A DNA stretch of 64,000 bases, from assembly GCF_042678485.1 (NCBI RefSeq), contig NZ_JBHTKR010000005.1, forward strand, positions 124,001-188,000. Reading direction: 5' to 3'. The notes beneath the pieces were generated by a model. That model saw only the letters and a list, made by a program, of their open reading frames with translations, was not told the origin of the DNA and did not search any database. Position numbers and translations under genes: made by a program. Source of the DNA: Seohaeicola saemankumensis. Its GTDB lineage: Bacteria > Pseudomonadota > Alphaproteobacteria > Rhodobacterales > Rhodobacteraceae. Shown piece by piece: positions 46,325-54,612 of the stretch. Each line of letters opens with the position of its first letter. Position 1 is the first letter of the stretch.

Positions 46325-46336
46325 GAAATGATTAAC
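46325..46336. promoter_or_regulatory. Half of a CtrA-like box upstream of luxI
   Basis: GAAATGATTAAC here closely matches the right half of the full box at 47278-47294 (GGAATGATTAAC). The left TTAA is missing. It lies about 41 bp before the luxI start. It may be a weak CtrA half-site; a lux box is not evident in the 98-bp gap. Confidence 0.35.
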
Positions 46337-46382
46337 AACTACTGCCAGCAGCGCGCGCAGCCAGGCAGCGCGGGCCTGCGGT

Positions 46383-47096
46383 TCAACATACGATCAGGCC
46401 GCGGCTGATGGCGCGGGCCACGGCATGAGTGGTGTTCGCCGCCCCCAGTTTCAGACGGGCGCTTTCGATATAGGCCCGCAAGGTATGTTCCGAGATCGAC
46501 AGCGAATTGGCCACCTGCGCCCGGCTGTAGCCCATGGCCAGAAGCGTCATGGCATCGACCTCGCGCGGCGAGAGCGCCTGCCCGGGCGCCGGGGTGCGTC
46601 CCGGCTGAAACTCCAGCGCCTTGCTGTTGAAGTAATGTGCAATCAGGATCAGGTCGCGGCTGTGGCGCTGCTCGAAAGCGGCCCATGTCACATCATCGAC
46701 ATCATGGCTGAGGGTGAACAGGGCAAACTGACCGTTGGGGCCACGGATCGGGATGGAAAACCCCTGATGCCCTACGCCATGCGCTATGGCATCAGCCTGA
46801 AAGGCGCGCTGCGCCTTGCCGGACCAGTCCAGCTGCTTCCAGTCAACAGGTTGGAAATTCTGCAAGCACCCCTGCACCACGGGGTCGATCCGCAGATAGT
46901 CGCGCGCCTTATAGCGGGCAACCCAGTCGGCGCCATAGGTGCCGCAGCCATATTGTTCGCCCGCCGCGCTGACCCAGTGATACACCATATGGCGCACGCC
47001 AAAGGAATCCCGCAGCGCTTCGATCGCAACCTGCATGTCCCCTAGCGCTGTCGCGCGTTCTACCGTTTCAAGTATCCGCTCCAGTCCGGTTCTCAT
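46383..47096 (-). CDS. luxR: LuxR-family acyl-homoserine-lactone-responsive regulator
   Basis: This 237-residue protein has an N-terminal autoinducer-binding domain (about 18-160) with W58, Y62, D71 and P72 (ADWVARYKARDYLRIDP) and GFSIPIRGPNGQFALF. The C-terminal LuxR helix-turn-helix (175-237) reads LSPREVDAMTLLAMGYSRAQVA then SISEHTLRAYIESARLKLGA. It senses the lactone made by the adjacent LuxI. The start at 47096 lies 29 bp inside the upstream 62-residue ORF, so the two are probably coupled. Confidence 0.94.
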   Translation of the reverse strand: MRTGLERILETVERATALGDMQVAIEALRDSFGVRHMVYHWVSAAGEQYGCGTYGADWVARYKARDYLRIDPVVQGCLQNFQPVDWKQLDWSGKAQRAFQADAIAHGVGHQGFSIPIRGPNGQFALFTLSHDVDDVTWAAFEQRHSRDLILIAHYFNSKALEFQPGRTPAPGQALSPREVDAMTLLAMGYSRAQVANSLSISEHTLRAYIESARLKLGAANTTHAVARAISRGLIVC

Positions 47097-47256
47097 CCAT
47101 CCGCAACGCCTTTGGCGCCTCCAAGCGATTGGATGCCATCTCGATCAGTGCGACGTCGCGGGCCTGATCAAGTTGCCGCGCCAGCAGCGCCATGCCATTT
47201 GCCACCGCAAAGGTTTTGAGGTCCGAGATGACGTCCAGAAGCCATTCATTCTGCAT
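47068..47256 (-). CDS. Small protein upstream of luxR, unknown function
   Basis: This 62-residue protein starts MQNEWLLDVISDLKTFAVAN and looks like a helical, soluble, Leu/Ala-rich segment with an acidic tail. It overlaps luxR by 29 bp on the same strand in another frame. Similar short ORFs ahead of luxR occur in relatives as I recall, which supports it being real, but I cannot check. It begins 22 bp downstream of a perfect CtrA-like box. It could be a leader peptide or a regulator partner. Confidence 0.62.
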   Translation of the reverse strand: MQNEWLLDVISDLKTFAVANGMALLARQLDQARDVALIEMASNRLEAPKALRMDENRTGADT

Positions 47257-47277
47257 GATGACATTGCCCCAAAACTG

Positions 47278-47294
47278 GTTAAGGAATGATTAAC
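47278..47294. promoter_or_regulatory. Probable CtrA-binding site (GTTAA-N7-TTAAC)
   Basis: GTTAAGGAATGATTAAC is a full match to the TTAA-N7-TTAA consensus of the cell-cycle regulator CtrA, in both orientations. It lies 22-38 bp upstream of the 62-residue ORF that precedes luxR, where it could cover a -35 region. The role of CtrA here is inferred from the motif; no ctrA is in the window. Confidence 0.55.
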
Positions 47295-47452
47295 GCGACC
47301 AGGGCTCGCGTGGGAAATATGGTCAGTTCACGATGTTTCAGTATAGGCACAGGCCCTTCACGCCCCAAACCCACGAATTCAATCCCCCCATAAATGGCGG
47401 GACCGTAAATTCCAAACAGTTGAAATAAAACAGATTTGTCAGGGGTAAAGAA

Positions 47453-47487
47453 GAAACCCGCGAACGGTTAACCGATTCGCGGGTTTC
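47453..47487 (-). terminator. Hairpin terminator after ccr
   Basis: A 12-bp perfect stem (GAAACCCGCGAA 47453-47464 with TTCGCGGGTTTC 47476-47487) lies 31 bp after the ccr stop. The 11-base loop contains its own GGTTAACC palindrome. On the minus strand the stem ends in GGGTTTC. Confidence 0.75.
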
Positions 47488-47517
47488 AATGTCAATTCGG
47501 CTGACAGACTGTCAGGT

Positions 47518-48807
47518 TCAGTTGCGCCCGGCCTCCAGCACATCCTCGACCGTGCGCAGGCCGGTGCGTGGCGCTTGCACCAGAACCGCCATGTTGCCCG
47601 GCTTGTGCTGGTTACGCAGCATCTTGGTATGCGCCTGCGGGATCTCGGCCCAGGGGAAAACCTCGGACATGCAGGGGTCAAGCCGCCGCTCGATCATCAG
47701 CTTGTTGGCGGCACTTGCCTGTTTCAGATGCGCGAAGTGGCTGCCCTGCAGGCGCTTCTGATGCATCCACATGTAGCGCACATCGAAGGTACAGTTGAAC
47801 CCGGTGGTGCCGGCACAGATCACGACCATGCCGCCTTTCTTGCAGATCAGGGTCGAAACCGGGAATGTCGCCTCGCCCGGATGTTCGAACACCATGTCGA
47901 CGTTCACACCCTTGCCGGTGATGTCCCAGATCGCCTTGCCGAACTTGCGCGCCTCTTTCAGCCACTCATTGTATTCGGGGGTGTTGACCGTTGGCATCTG
48001 GCCCCAGCAATTGAAGTCCTTGCGGTTGATGACGCCCTTTGCGCCCATCGCCATGACGAAGTCGCGCTTGTCCTCTTCCGAGATCACACCGATCGCATTG
48101 GCGCCAGCCGTATTCGCCAACTGGATCGCGTAGGAGCCCAGACCGCCCGACGCCCCCCAGACCAGCACGTTCTGGCCGGGCTTCAACTCATGCGGGGCAT
48201 GGCCGAACAGCATCCGGTAGGCGGTGGCCAGCGTCAGCGTGTAGCATGCGCTTTCTTCCCATGTCAGGTGCTTGGGGCGCGGCATCAACTGCTGTGCCTG
48301 CACGCGGGTGAACTGTGAAAAGGCCCCGTCCGGTGTCTCGTAGCCCCAGATCCGCTGGGTCGGCGACATCATCGGGTCGCCGCCGTTGCACTCCTCGTCA
48401 TTGCCGTCGTCCTGGTTGCAATGCACCACGACCTCGTCCCCGACTTTCCAGGTCTTCACGGCGGACCCGACTTTCCACACGATGCCGGACGCGTCAGAAC
48501 CCGCGATGTGATAGGGCTGCTTGTGACCGTCGAAGGGGCTGATCGGCGTACCCAGACCGGCCCAGACACCGTTGTAGTTGACGCCCGCCGCCATCACGAG
48601 AACCAGAACCTCGTTGCTGTCGATCTCCCATGTGTCGACAACCTCGACCTGGAAGCTTTTTTCGGGCTCGCCGTGCCGGTCGCGACGGATCGCCCAGGCA
48701 TACATCTTTTTGGGCACATAGCCGACCGGGGGCATTTCGCCGATCTCGTAGAGGTCCTTTTCAGGTGCCTCGTAGGGGGCGATCCCGGTGTGCGTATCCA
48801 AAGCCAT
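47518..48807 (-). CDS. ccr: Crotonyl-CoA carboxylase/reductase
   Basis: This 429-residue medium-chain dehydrogenase-fold enzyme reductively carboxylates crotonyl-CoA to ethylmalonyl-CoA with NADPH and CO2, the key step of the EMC pathway. Seen are the N-terminal YEIGEMPPVGYVPKKMYAW, the CO2-pocket region GVNYNGVWAG, HIAGSDASGIVW, the nucleotide motif VWGASGGLGSYA (216-227) and MWMHQKRLQGSHFAH. The ATG at 48807 follows GGAGG; the frame is open to 48828. It is monocistronic, terminated at 47453-47487, with a putative EMC operator 44-58 bp upstream. Confidence 0.97.
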   Translation of the reverse strand: MALDTHTGIAPYEAPEKDLYEIGEMPPVGYVPKKMYAWAIRRDRHGEPEKSFQVEVVDTWEIDSNEVLVLVMAAGVNYNGVWAGLGTPISPFDGHKQPYHIAGSDASGIVWKVGSAVKTWKVGDEVVVHCNQDDGNDEECNGGDPMMSPTQRIWGYETPDGAFSQFTRVQAQQLMPRPKHLTWEESACYTLTLATAYRMLFGHAPHELKPGQNVLVWGASGGLGSYAIQLANTAGANAIGVISEEDKRDFVMAMGAKGVINRKDFNCWGQMPTVNTPEYNEWLKEARKFGKAIWDITGKGVNVDMVFEHPGEATFPVSTLICKKGGMVVICAGTTGFNCTFDVRYMWMHQKRLQGSHFAHLKQASAANKLMIERRLDPCMSEVFPWAEIPQAHTKMLRNQHKPGNMAVLVQAPRTGLRTVEDVLEAGRN

Positions 48808-48850
48808 CTCAACCTCCGTGCTGGTCACTGCTTAATGGTCGTTTCAAGGT

Positions 48851-48865
48851 CATGCCGCAATGCAG
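48851..48865. promoter_or_regulatory. Putative EMC-pathway operator, site 1 (ccr)
   Basis: CATGCCGCAATGCAG lies 44-58 bp upstream of the ccr start. The same 15 bases occur upstream of ecm (50392-50406), and 13 of them with one change (TGCCGCGATGCAG) upstream of mcl2 (61712-61724). TGC-N6-GCA is the only symmetry. The binding factor is unknown. Confidence 0.5.
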
Positions 48866-48960
48866 AATCGCGGCGCTGATCTTCGGGATAAAGTTGGCCG
48901 CGCAATAATGCAACATCAATTGCGCCCATTTTGTAATTTTATGACCCCGCAGCCGCAGCA

Positions 48961-50325
48961 TTATCGCGATCCTGTGCTGCGACCGCGAAAGAGATGCGCG
49001 ATGGAGGCTGCGTAGAATTCCAGCAGGCCGCGCTCTTGCGGCTCCAGCAGGATGAAGCCGCCCGCCTCGTCCACCAGGTGGCGCTGCGTCAGCATACGCA
49101 GACCTACCTCGACCATATATCCCACATCCTGGCGCGGCATGTGCAGATGCGCCTCGGGCAGGTCATCCACCAGCCTCCGAACCGCGCGGTCCAGCTCGGC
49201 GCGGTTCAACGGCTCTTCGGCTTGCAACAGCGCGGTCGCCACCAGCGGCACAGGCAGCACAGGCACCTCGGCGGCGATGCGCGCCATCAACTCATCCGCC
49301 AGCGCCGGCACATCGGATCCGAACGTCTTTAGGGACAGCGGTTCGCCAAAGCTGACCGAGGCATAGCCGAAGCGGTGGAACTGCCCCTTCAGGCGCAACC
49401 GCAGCATCTTTCCGACAAAGCCCAGAACCGTCCCCAACCGCGCGGTGAACCGCCGCTCACCGGCCGCACGGGCAGCCAGAAGCACCCGGTCTTCCAGCAC
49501 CCGATCGTAATTGACCGCCACCGGCACGAAGACCACATCCCGCGCGTCCGGGTCATGCCCTTCGACGATATACTTGAGGATACCACGCTTGGGTGGCGCA
49601 ATTGCCCCGGTCAGGCTCAACCCGCCTTCGGGGAACACGGCCTGGGTTACGCCTGCCTCGGTGGCAAGCTGGACGTAACGCGACAGAACCGCCTTGTAGA
49701 GAGGTCCGAACCGCTTGCGCCGGATGAAATAGGCCCCCATCGCCCGGATCAGCGCGCTCAGCGGCCAGACGCGGCCCCATTCCCCCACCGCATAGGACAG
49801 GGCGGATCGTTCGGCGGCCAGATAGGTCACCAGCACATAATCCATGTTGCTGCGGTGGTTGATCACGAACACCACCGTCGCATCCCGATCCACCTGTGCC
49901 AGCGCATCGCCCGCATAATGGCCCAGCCTGACACGGTAAAGCGATGTGCTGATCATCCGCGCAAGCCGCGTGGCCACCCCGAAATAGGCGCTCGCACTGA
50001 AGGATGGCACGATCTCGCGCGCATAGCGCCGGGCCTGCTCGAACGCCACGTTTTCCGGCACGCCCTCGGCCGCCGCATGGGCTGCCACCGCGCGCAGCAC
50101 CTCGGGGTCATAGATCAGCCGCTGGATCATGTCATAGCGCCGCGCCAGCTTGAACGGCTGGATCGGCCGCTCCAGCCGTTTGTTCAACTCGGCGATCACA
50201 CGCTCGGCGCGTTTGCGGAAAAACCAGCGCACAGAGGGGAACAGAAAATGCGATGCAAAGGTCACGCCCGCGAAAAGCAGGATCAGGACCAGTAGCCAGA
50301 CAGGCATTTCAACCGTTGCACCCAT
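48961..50325 (-). CDS. PlsB-like glycerol-3-phosphate acyltransferase
   Basis: This 454-residue membrane-associated acyltransferase has an N-terminal membrane segment (about 8-27). Motif I is H157-x4-D162 in NHRSNMD, motif II lies around GAYFIRRKRFGPLYKAVL, and motif III is FPEGGLSLTG (231-240). These match the PlsB/GPAT branch, which acylates glycerol 3-phosphate at sn-1 in phospholipid synthesis. It is shorter than E. coli PlsB (about 800). It lies between ccr and ecm, divergent from ecm (171-bp gap), with no obvious metabolic link to the EMC pathway. Confidence 0.85.
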   Translation of the reverse strand: MGATVEMPVWLLVLILLFAGVTFASHFLFPSVRWFFRKRAERVIAELNKRLERPIQPFKLARRYDMIQRLIYDPEVLRAVAAHAAAEGVPENVAFEQARRYAREIVPSFSASAYFGVATRLARMISTSLYRVRLGHYAGDALAQVDRDATVVFVINHRSNMDYVLVTYLAAERSALSYAVGEWGRVWPLSALIRAMGAYFIRRKRFGPLYKAVLSRYVQLATEAGVTQAVFPEGGLSLTGAIAPPKRGILKYIVEGHDPDARDVVFVPVAVNYDRVLEDRVLLAARAAGERRFTARLGTVLGFVGKMLRLRLKGQFHRFGYASVSFGEPLSLKTFGSDVPALADELMARIAAEVPVLPVPLVATALLQAEEPLNRAELDRAVRRLVDDLPEAHLHMPRQDVGYMVEVGLRMLTQRHLVDEAGGFILLEPQERGLLEFYAASIAHLFRGRSTGSR

Positions 50326-50391
50326 ACCGGCGACAATGGCGTGAATCCCGTCAGAGGTAAATCAAATGCGATGCCTGACGTGGCGCCAGCC

Positions 50392-50406
50392 CATGCCGCA
50401 ATGCAG
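50392..50406. promoter_or_regulatory. Putative EMC-pathway operator, site 2 (ecm)
   Basis: CATGCCGCAATGCAG, identical over 15 bases to the copy upstream of ccr, lies 91-105 bp upstream of ecm. Relative to its gene it faces the other way from sites 1 and 3. It lies in the divergent ecm / PlsB-like intergenic region and could serve either gene. Confidence 0.5.
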
Positions 50407-50496
50407 CGAATTGACAGCGCCATAAAATTCCAAGTATCAACACGGGAACGCAATAAAATTGCCGACACTGATTCACACGATGACCCGCGAGGCCCC

Positions 50497-52464
50497 ATGA
50501 CCGAGATGCAAAAAGACAAGCCCTGGCTGTTTCGTACATATGCAGGCCATTCCACGGCAAAAGCCTCGAACGCGCTTTATCGTTCCAACCTCGCCAAGGG
50601 GCAAACGGGCCTCTCGGTGGCCTTCGACCTGCCCACGCAGACCGGCTATGACAGCGATCACATTCTGGCCAAGGGCGAGGTCGGCAAGGTAGGCGTCCCC
50701 GTCTGCCACCTGGGCGACATGCGCACGCTGTTCGATGCGATCCCGCTGGAGCAGATGAACACCTCGATGACGATCAACGCCACCGCGCCGTGGTTGCTGG
50801 CGCTTTATATCGCCGTGGCCGAAGAACAGGGCGCGGATATCGCCAAGCTGCAAGGCACCGTGCAGAACGACATCATCAAGGAATACCTCAGCCGGGGCAC
50901 CTATATCCTGCCGCCGAAACCATCGCTGCACCTGATCACCGATGTCGCGGCCTATTGCTATACCAATGTGCCGAAATGGAACCCGATGAACGTGTGTTCC
51001 TATCACCTGCAAGAGGCGGGCGCGACACCGGAACAGGAACTGGCCTTTGCCTTGGCCACCGCCACTGCCGTGCTGGACGATCTGAAGAACAAGGTGCCCG
51101 AGGCGGATTTCCCGCAGCTGGTGGGCCGCATCTCTTTCTTCGTGAACGCGGGCATCCGCTTTGTCACCGAGATGTGCAAGATGCGCGCCTTCGTCGATCT
51201 GTGGGATGAAATCTGCGAGACCCGCTACGGCGTGACCGATCCGAAATTCCGCCGCTTCCGCTATGGCGTGCAGGTCAACAGCCTTGGCCTGACCGAACAG
51301 CAGCCCGAAAACAACGTCTATCGCATCCTGATCGAAATGCTGGCCGTGACCCTGTCGAAAAAGGCCCGCGCCCGCGCCGTGCAGCTGCCCGCCTGGAACG
51401 AGGCGCTTGGCCTGCCCCGCCCCTGGGATCAGCAATGGTCGCTGCGGATGCAACAGATCATGGCCTATGAAACGGATCTTCTGGAATATGACGACCTGTT
51501 CGATGGCAACCCCGCCGTCGACCGCAAGGTCGAGGCGCTGAAGGACGGCGCGCGGGCGGAGCTGGCCAACCTCGACAGCATGGGCGGCGCGATCAGCGCG
51601 ATCGACTACATGAAGTCACGCCTTGTCGACAGCAACGCGGAACGCCTGAACCGGATCGAACGGAACGAGACGATCGTGGTCGGTGTGAACAAGTGGCAGC
51701 AGGGCGAAGCCTCGCCGCTGATGACGGGCGACGGCGGCATCATGACCGTCGATCCGGCGGTCGAGGCCGAACAGATCGGCCGCCTGAACGCCTGGCGCAG
51801 CACCCGCGACGCAACTGCCGTGGCCGAGGCGCTGGCAGACCTGCGCGCCGCGGCAAAGGAAGGCCGCAACATCATGGAACCCTCGATCCGGGCTGCCAGG
51901 GCTGGCGTCACCACCGGCGAATGGGCCGCACAGATGCGGGCCGTGTTTGGCGAATATCGCGGCCCCACGGGCGTGTCGCGGTCTGTCAGCAACAAGACCG
52001 AAGGGCTGGACGAGATCCGCGATGCCGTCAACACCGTCTCCGACAGGCTGGGCCGCCGTCTGCGGTTCCTTGTGGGCAAGCCGGGGCTGGACGGCCATTC
52101 CAACGGGGCTGAACAGATCGCCTTCCGCGCCCGCGACTGCGGGATGGACATCGACTATGAAGGCATCCGCCTCACGCCCGAGGAAATCGTCAAATCCGCC
52201 AGCGAAGGCCAGGCCCATGTCATCGGCCTGTCAATCCTGTCAGGCTCTCACATGCCGCTGATGGCCGATCTGATGGAGCGTCTGCGCGCTGCGGGCCTCA
52301 CGCATATCCCCGTGGTCGTGGGCGGCATCATCCCCGAGGATGACGCGAAACGCTTGGCCGAAATGGGTGTGGCCCGCGTCTATACGCCCAAGGATTTCGA
52401 GCTGAACACGATCATGATGGATATCGTGACCCTGGCCGATCCCAAGGCTGTCGCCGCCGAATGA
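50497..52464 (+). CDS. ecm: Ethylmalonyl-CoA mutase (B12-dependent)
   Basis: This 655-residue protein has the methylmalonyl-CoA mutase catalytic barrel (1 to about 500: LFRTYAGHSTAKASNALYR, VAFDLPTQTGYDSDH, and later NNVYRILIEMLAVTLSKKARA). A C-terminal B12 domain carries the DxHxxG motif D532-G-H534-S-N-G537. Its length and position beside ccr identify it as the ethylmalonyl-specific enzyme rather than the longer methylmalonyl-CoA mutase. It rearranges (2R)-ethylmalonyl-CoA to methylsuccinyl-CoA. The ATG at 50497 matches the family start; the frame is open to 50341. The substrate call rests on context. Confidence 0.93.
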   Translation: MTEMQKDKPWLFRTYAGHSTAKASNALYRSNLAKGQTGLSVAFDLPTQTGYDSDHILAKGEVGKVGVPVCHLGDMRTLFDAIPLEQMNTSMTINATAPWLLALYIAVAEEQGADIAKLQGTVQNDIIKEYLSRGTYILPPKPSLHLITDVAAYCYTNVPKWNPMNVCSYHLQEAGATPEQELAFALATATAVLDDLKNKVPEADFPQLVGRISFFVNAGIRFVTEMCKMRAFVDLWDEICETRYGVTDPKFRRFRYGVQVNSLGLTEQQPENNVYRILIEMLAVTLSKKARARAVQLPAWNEALGLPRPWDQQWSLRMQQIMAYETDLLEYDDLFDGNPAVDRKVEALKDGARAELANLDSMGGAISAIDYMKSRLVDSNAERLNRIERNETIVVGVNKWQQGEASPLMTGDGGIMTVDPAVEAEQIGRLNAWRSTRDATAVAEALADLRAAAKEGRNIMEPSIRAARAGVTTGEWAAQMRAVFGEYRGPTGVSRSVSNKTEGLDEIRDAVNTVSDRLGRRLRFLVGKPGLDGHSNGAEQIAFRARDCGMDIDYEGIRLTPEEIVKSASEGQAHVIGLSILSGSHMPLMADLMERLRAAGLTHIPVVVGGIIPEDDAKRLAEMGVARVYTPKDFELNTIMMDIVTLADPKAVAAE

Positions 52465-52490
52465 TACAGGCCCGCAGAGGCTGACGGAAC

Positions 52491-52510
52491 GGGGGGGGGC
52501 AACCGCCCCC
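52491..52510 (+). terminator. G-run hairpin after ecm
   Basis: A run of nine G (52491-52499) begins a short stem (GGGGGC 52495-52500 with GCCCCC 52505-52510, loop AACC) 26 bp after the ecm stop. It may terminate transcription. The homopolymer is outside any gene, so length change would not affect a frame. Confidence 0.4.
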
Positions 52511-52589
52511 GCCTTGCCTGCCAGAGCCTGCTTGCACTCCACAGCGGCACTCCCCATCATGGCGGCAACGCCACGACAGGACATCCGCC

Positions 52590-53030
52590 ATGCCGCTGAC
52601 CATCCGCCCCCTCGCCGCCACGGACGAACCCGAATGGCGTCGCCTCTGGACCGCCTATCTGACCTTCTACGAAACCACCCTGCCCGAAGACATCTTCGCC
52701 ACCACTTTCGCCCGCCAGCTTGACCCCGCCCATCCCGAACGCTGCTGCTTCATCGCCGATCTGGATGGCCGCGCCGTGGGACTGGTCCACGCGATCTGGC
52801 ACGCCCACAACTGGCGCGTGGAAGATGTCTGCTATCTGCAGGACCTCTATGCCGACCCGGACGTGCGCGGCCAGGGCATCGGTCGCGCCCTGATCGAAGC
52901 CGTCTATGCCGAGGCCGACCGTCGCGGCACCCCCGCCGTCTACTGGATGACGCAGGACTTCAACACGACCGCGCGGCTGCTGTACGACCGCATCGCGCAT
53001 GTGACCCCATTCATCAAGTACAGCCGCTGA
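52590..53030 (+). CDS. GNAT family N-acetyltransferase
   Basis: This 146-residue protein has the GNAT acetyl-CoA motif LYADPDVRGQGIGRALIEAVYAEA (R-G-x-G-I-G) and the C-terminal YWMTQDFNTTARLLYDRIA. The substrate is not identifiable. It is followed 22 bp later by deoD on the same strand, so cotranscription is likely. Confidence 0.85.
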   Translation: MPLTIRPLAATDEPEWRRLWTAYLTFYETTLPEDIFATTFARQLDPAHPERCCFIADLDGRAVGLVHAIWHAHNWRVEDVCYLQDLYADPDVRGQGIGRALIEAVYAEADRRGTPAVYWMTQDFNTTARLLYDRIAHVTPFIKYSR

Positions 53031-53052
53031 CCTCGCGCAAAGGACCCCGACA

Positions 53053-53766
53053 ATGACCATCCATATCGGTGCAAAGCCTGGCGATATCGCCGAAACCGTC
53101 CTTATGCCCGGCGATCCCCTGCGCGCGAAATGGGCCGCCGAGACCTTCCTGACCGAGTCGCGTCTGGTCAACGAGGTGCGCGGGATGCTGGGCTACACCG
53201 GCCTCTGGCGCGGCAACCGGGTGACGATCCACGGCTCGGGCATGGGCATGCCGTCGCTGTCGATCTATGCCAATGAACTGATCCGCGACTACGGCGCAAA
53301 GACCCTGATCCGCATCGGCTCCTGCGGGGCGATGCAATCCCATGTGGGCCTCCGCGACATCATCATCGCCATGACGGCCACAACCCTGTCCACCCCCTCG
53401 TCAGGCATCTTCCGCGAGCTGAACTTCGCCCCCCACGCCGATTGGTCGCTCCTGCGCGCCGCGGTCGCTGCGGCCGAAGCGCGCGGTGTGACCACCCATG
53501 TGGGCGGCATCTATTCATCAGATGTCTTTTATGACGAACGCCCCGACCTGAACGAGGTCATGACCCGCCACGGCATCCTCGGGGTCGAGATGGAAGCCGC
53601 CGAACTCTACAACCTCGCCCTGCGCCATGGCGCCCGTGCACTGGCGGTTCTGACCGTGTCCGATCACCTGCTGACCGGTGCGGCTCTGCCGGCCGATCAA
53701 CGGCAAGGCAGCTTTGGCGACATGGTCGAGATTGCCCTTCACGCAGCCTTTCCAGGGACCGCGTGA
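53053..53766 (+). CDS. deoD: Purine-nucleoside phosphorylase (DeoD type)
   Basis: This 237-residue protein has the family features MPGDPLRAKWAAETFL, GSGMGMPSLSIYANEL, RIGSCGAMQ, and the purine-binding GVEMEAAELYNLA with Asp in TVSDHLLTG. It cleaves purine (deoxy)ribonucleosides with phosphate in salvage. The BMP-type nucleoside transporter at 36.8-41.5 kb could supply substrates, though the two are not linked here. It is convergent with the DUF1989 gene (3-bp gap). Confidence 0.94.
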   Translation: MTIHIGAKPGDIAETVLMPGDPLRAKWAAETFLTESRLVNEVRGMLGYTGLWRGNRVTIHGSGMGMPSLSIYANELIRDYGAKTLIRIGSCGAMQSHVGLRDIIIAMTATTLSTPSSGIFRELNFAPHADWSLLRAAVAAAEARGVTTHVGGIYSSDVFYDERPDLNEVMTRHGILGVEMEAAELYNLALRHGARALAVLTVSDHLLTGAALPADQRQGSFGDMVEIALHAAFPGTA

Positions 53767-53769
53767 CAC

Positions 53770-54612
53770 TCAACGCCCATGGCTGCGGTCATAGGCGTTG
53801 ACCCTGGGGCTGACCCAATCGCCAAGCACATCCGCGGGCGTTTCGAACACCTCGACCAATAACGGATGGCACGCCGCCTGATCCGAGGAATGTTGCGCCG
53901 AACAATCGCCCCCCGGACAGGCCGACAGCGCCCCCAGCAGCGGGATTTCCGCAAGGAACTCCAGATAGTCGCCGGGCCGCACCGGGCTCGCTTTCATGAA
54001 ATACTGCCCCGTGTCGCGGGTGAACCCGGTGCACATGAAGACGTTCAGCACGTCATGCACATGCCGCTCCGCCTCCTGCAACGGCAGGCCGGTGGCATCG
54101 GCCAGCGCGCGGGTCAGGTTGGAGTGGCAGCAATGGTGATACTGCCCGCCTGACAGCAGGTTATGCGTATAGGGATCGCAGCGCGTGCCGATCACGTCAT
54201 GGACCGATCCGCCGAAATCGTCCTTGCCATACCATCCCAGCGTATCCGCCACGATGGTAGCCATGGGGCGCAGCGTGGGAAAGGACGACCACAGCCGCTG
54301 TCCCGTCGTCACATGCGTGCCGTGCAGCGCCCGTGTCTTGCCCGAATAGAACCGCTCCGACAGGTCTTCCGCATGCCACAGGTTCAGATCGCCCACCTGC
54401 GGCCCTTCAATCGACGAGATGCGGAAAAACCCGCCCGCAGGCACCCGGAATGTCCCCGCCGCGCGCGGCGCCACCACGACCTCGCCGGTCTTGACCGCCT
54501 GCGCCCGAAAACCTGCATAAAGCGCCATGTCAGGCTGCGGCAGGGTATCGACCGGATAGCAGATCACGGGTTTGACGGCGCGGCGCGCGGTGGCATCGGC
54601 TGGTTCAGTCAT
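53770..54612 (-). CDS. DUF1989 (urea carboxylase-associated) family protein
   Basis: This 280-residue protein matches the DUF1989 family: VVVAPRAAGTFRVPAGGFFRISSIEGPQVGDLNLWHAEDLSERFYSGKTRAL, HHCCHSNLTRALAD, VFMCTGFTRDTGQYFMKASPVRPGDYLEFLAEIPLLGALSACPGGDCS. Cys/His-rich segments suggest metal binding. Relatives sit beside urea amidolyase genes, but none are here. The ATG at 54612 overlaps the upstream small gene's stop (ATGA). Function unknown. Confidence 0.83.
   Translation of the reverse strand: MTEPADATARRAVKPVICYPVDTLPQPDMALYAGFRAQAVKTGEVVVAPRAAGTFRVPAGGFFRISSIEGPQVGDLNLWHAEDLSERFYSGKTRALHGTHVTTGQRLWSSFPTLRPMATIVADTLGWYGKDDFGGSVHDVIGTRCDPYTHNLLSGGQYHHCCHSNLTRALADATGLPLQEAERHVHDVLNVFMCTGFTRDTGQYFMKASPVRPGDYLEFLAEIPLLGALSACPGGDCSAQHSSDQAACHPLLVEVFETPADVLGDWVSPRVNAYDRSHGR

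Noticed and set aside
46285..46382. Lux box in the luxR-luxI gap
   Set aside because: CTGCC and GGCAG arms exist (near 46342-46368), but their spacing does not fit a standard 20-bp lux box.
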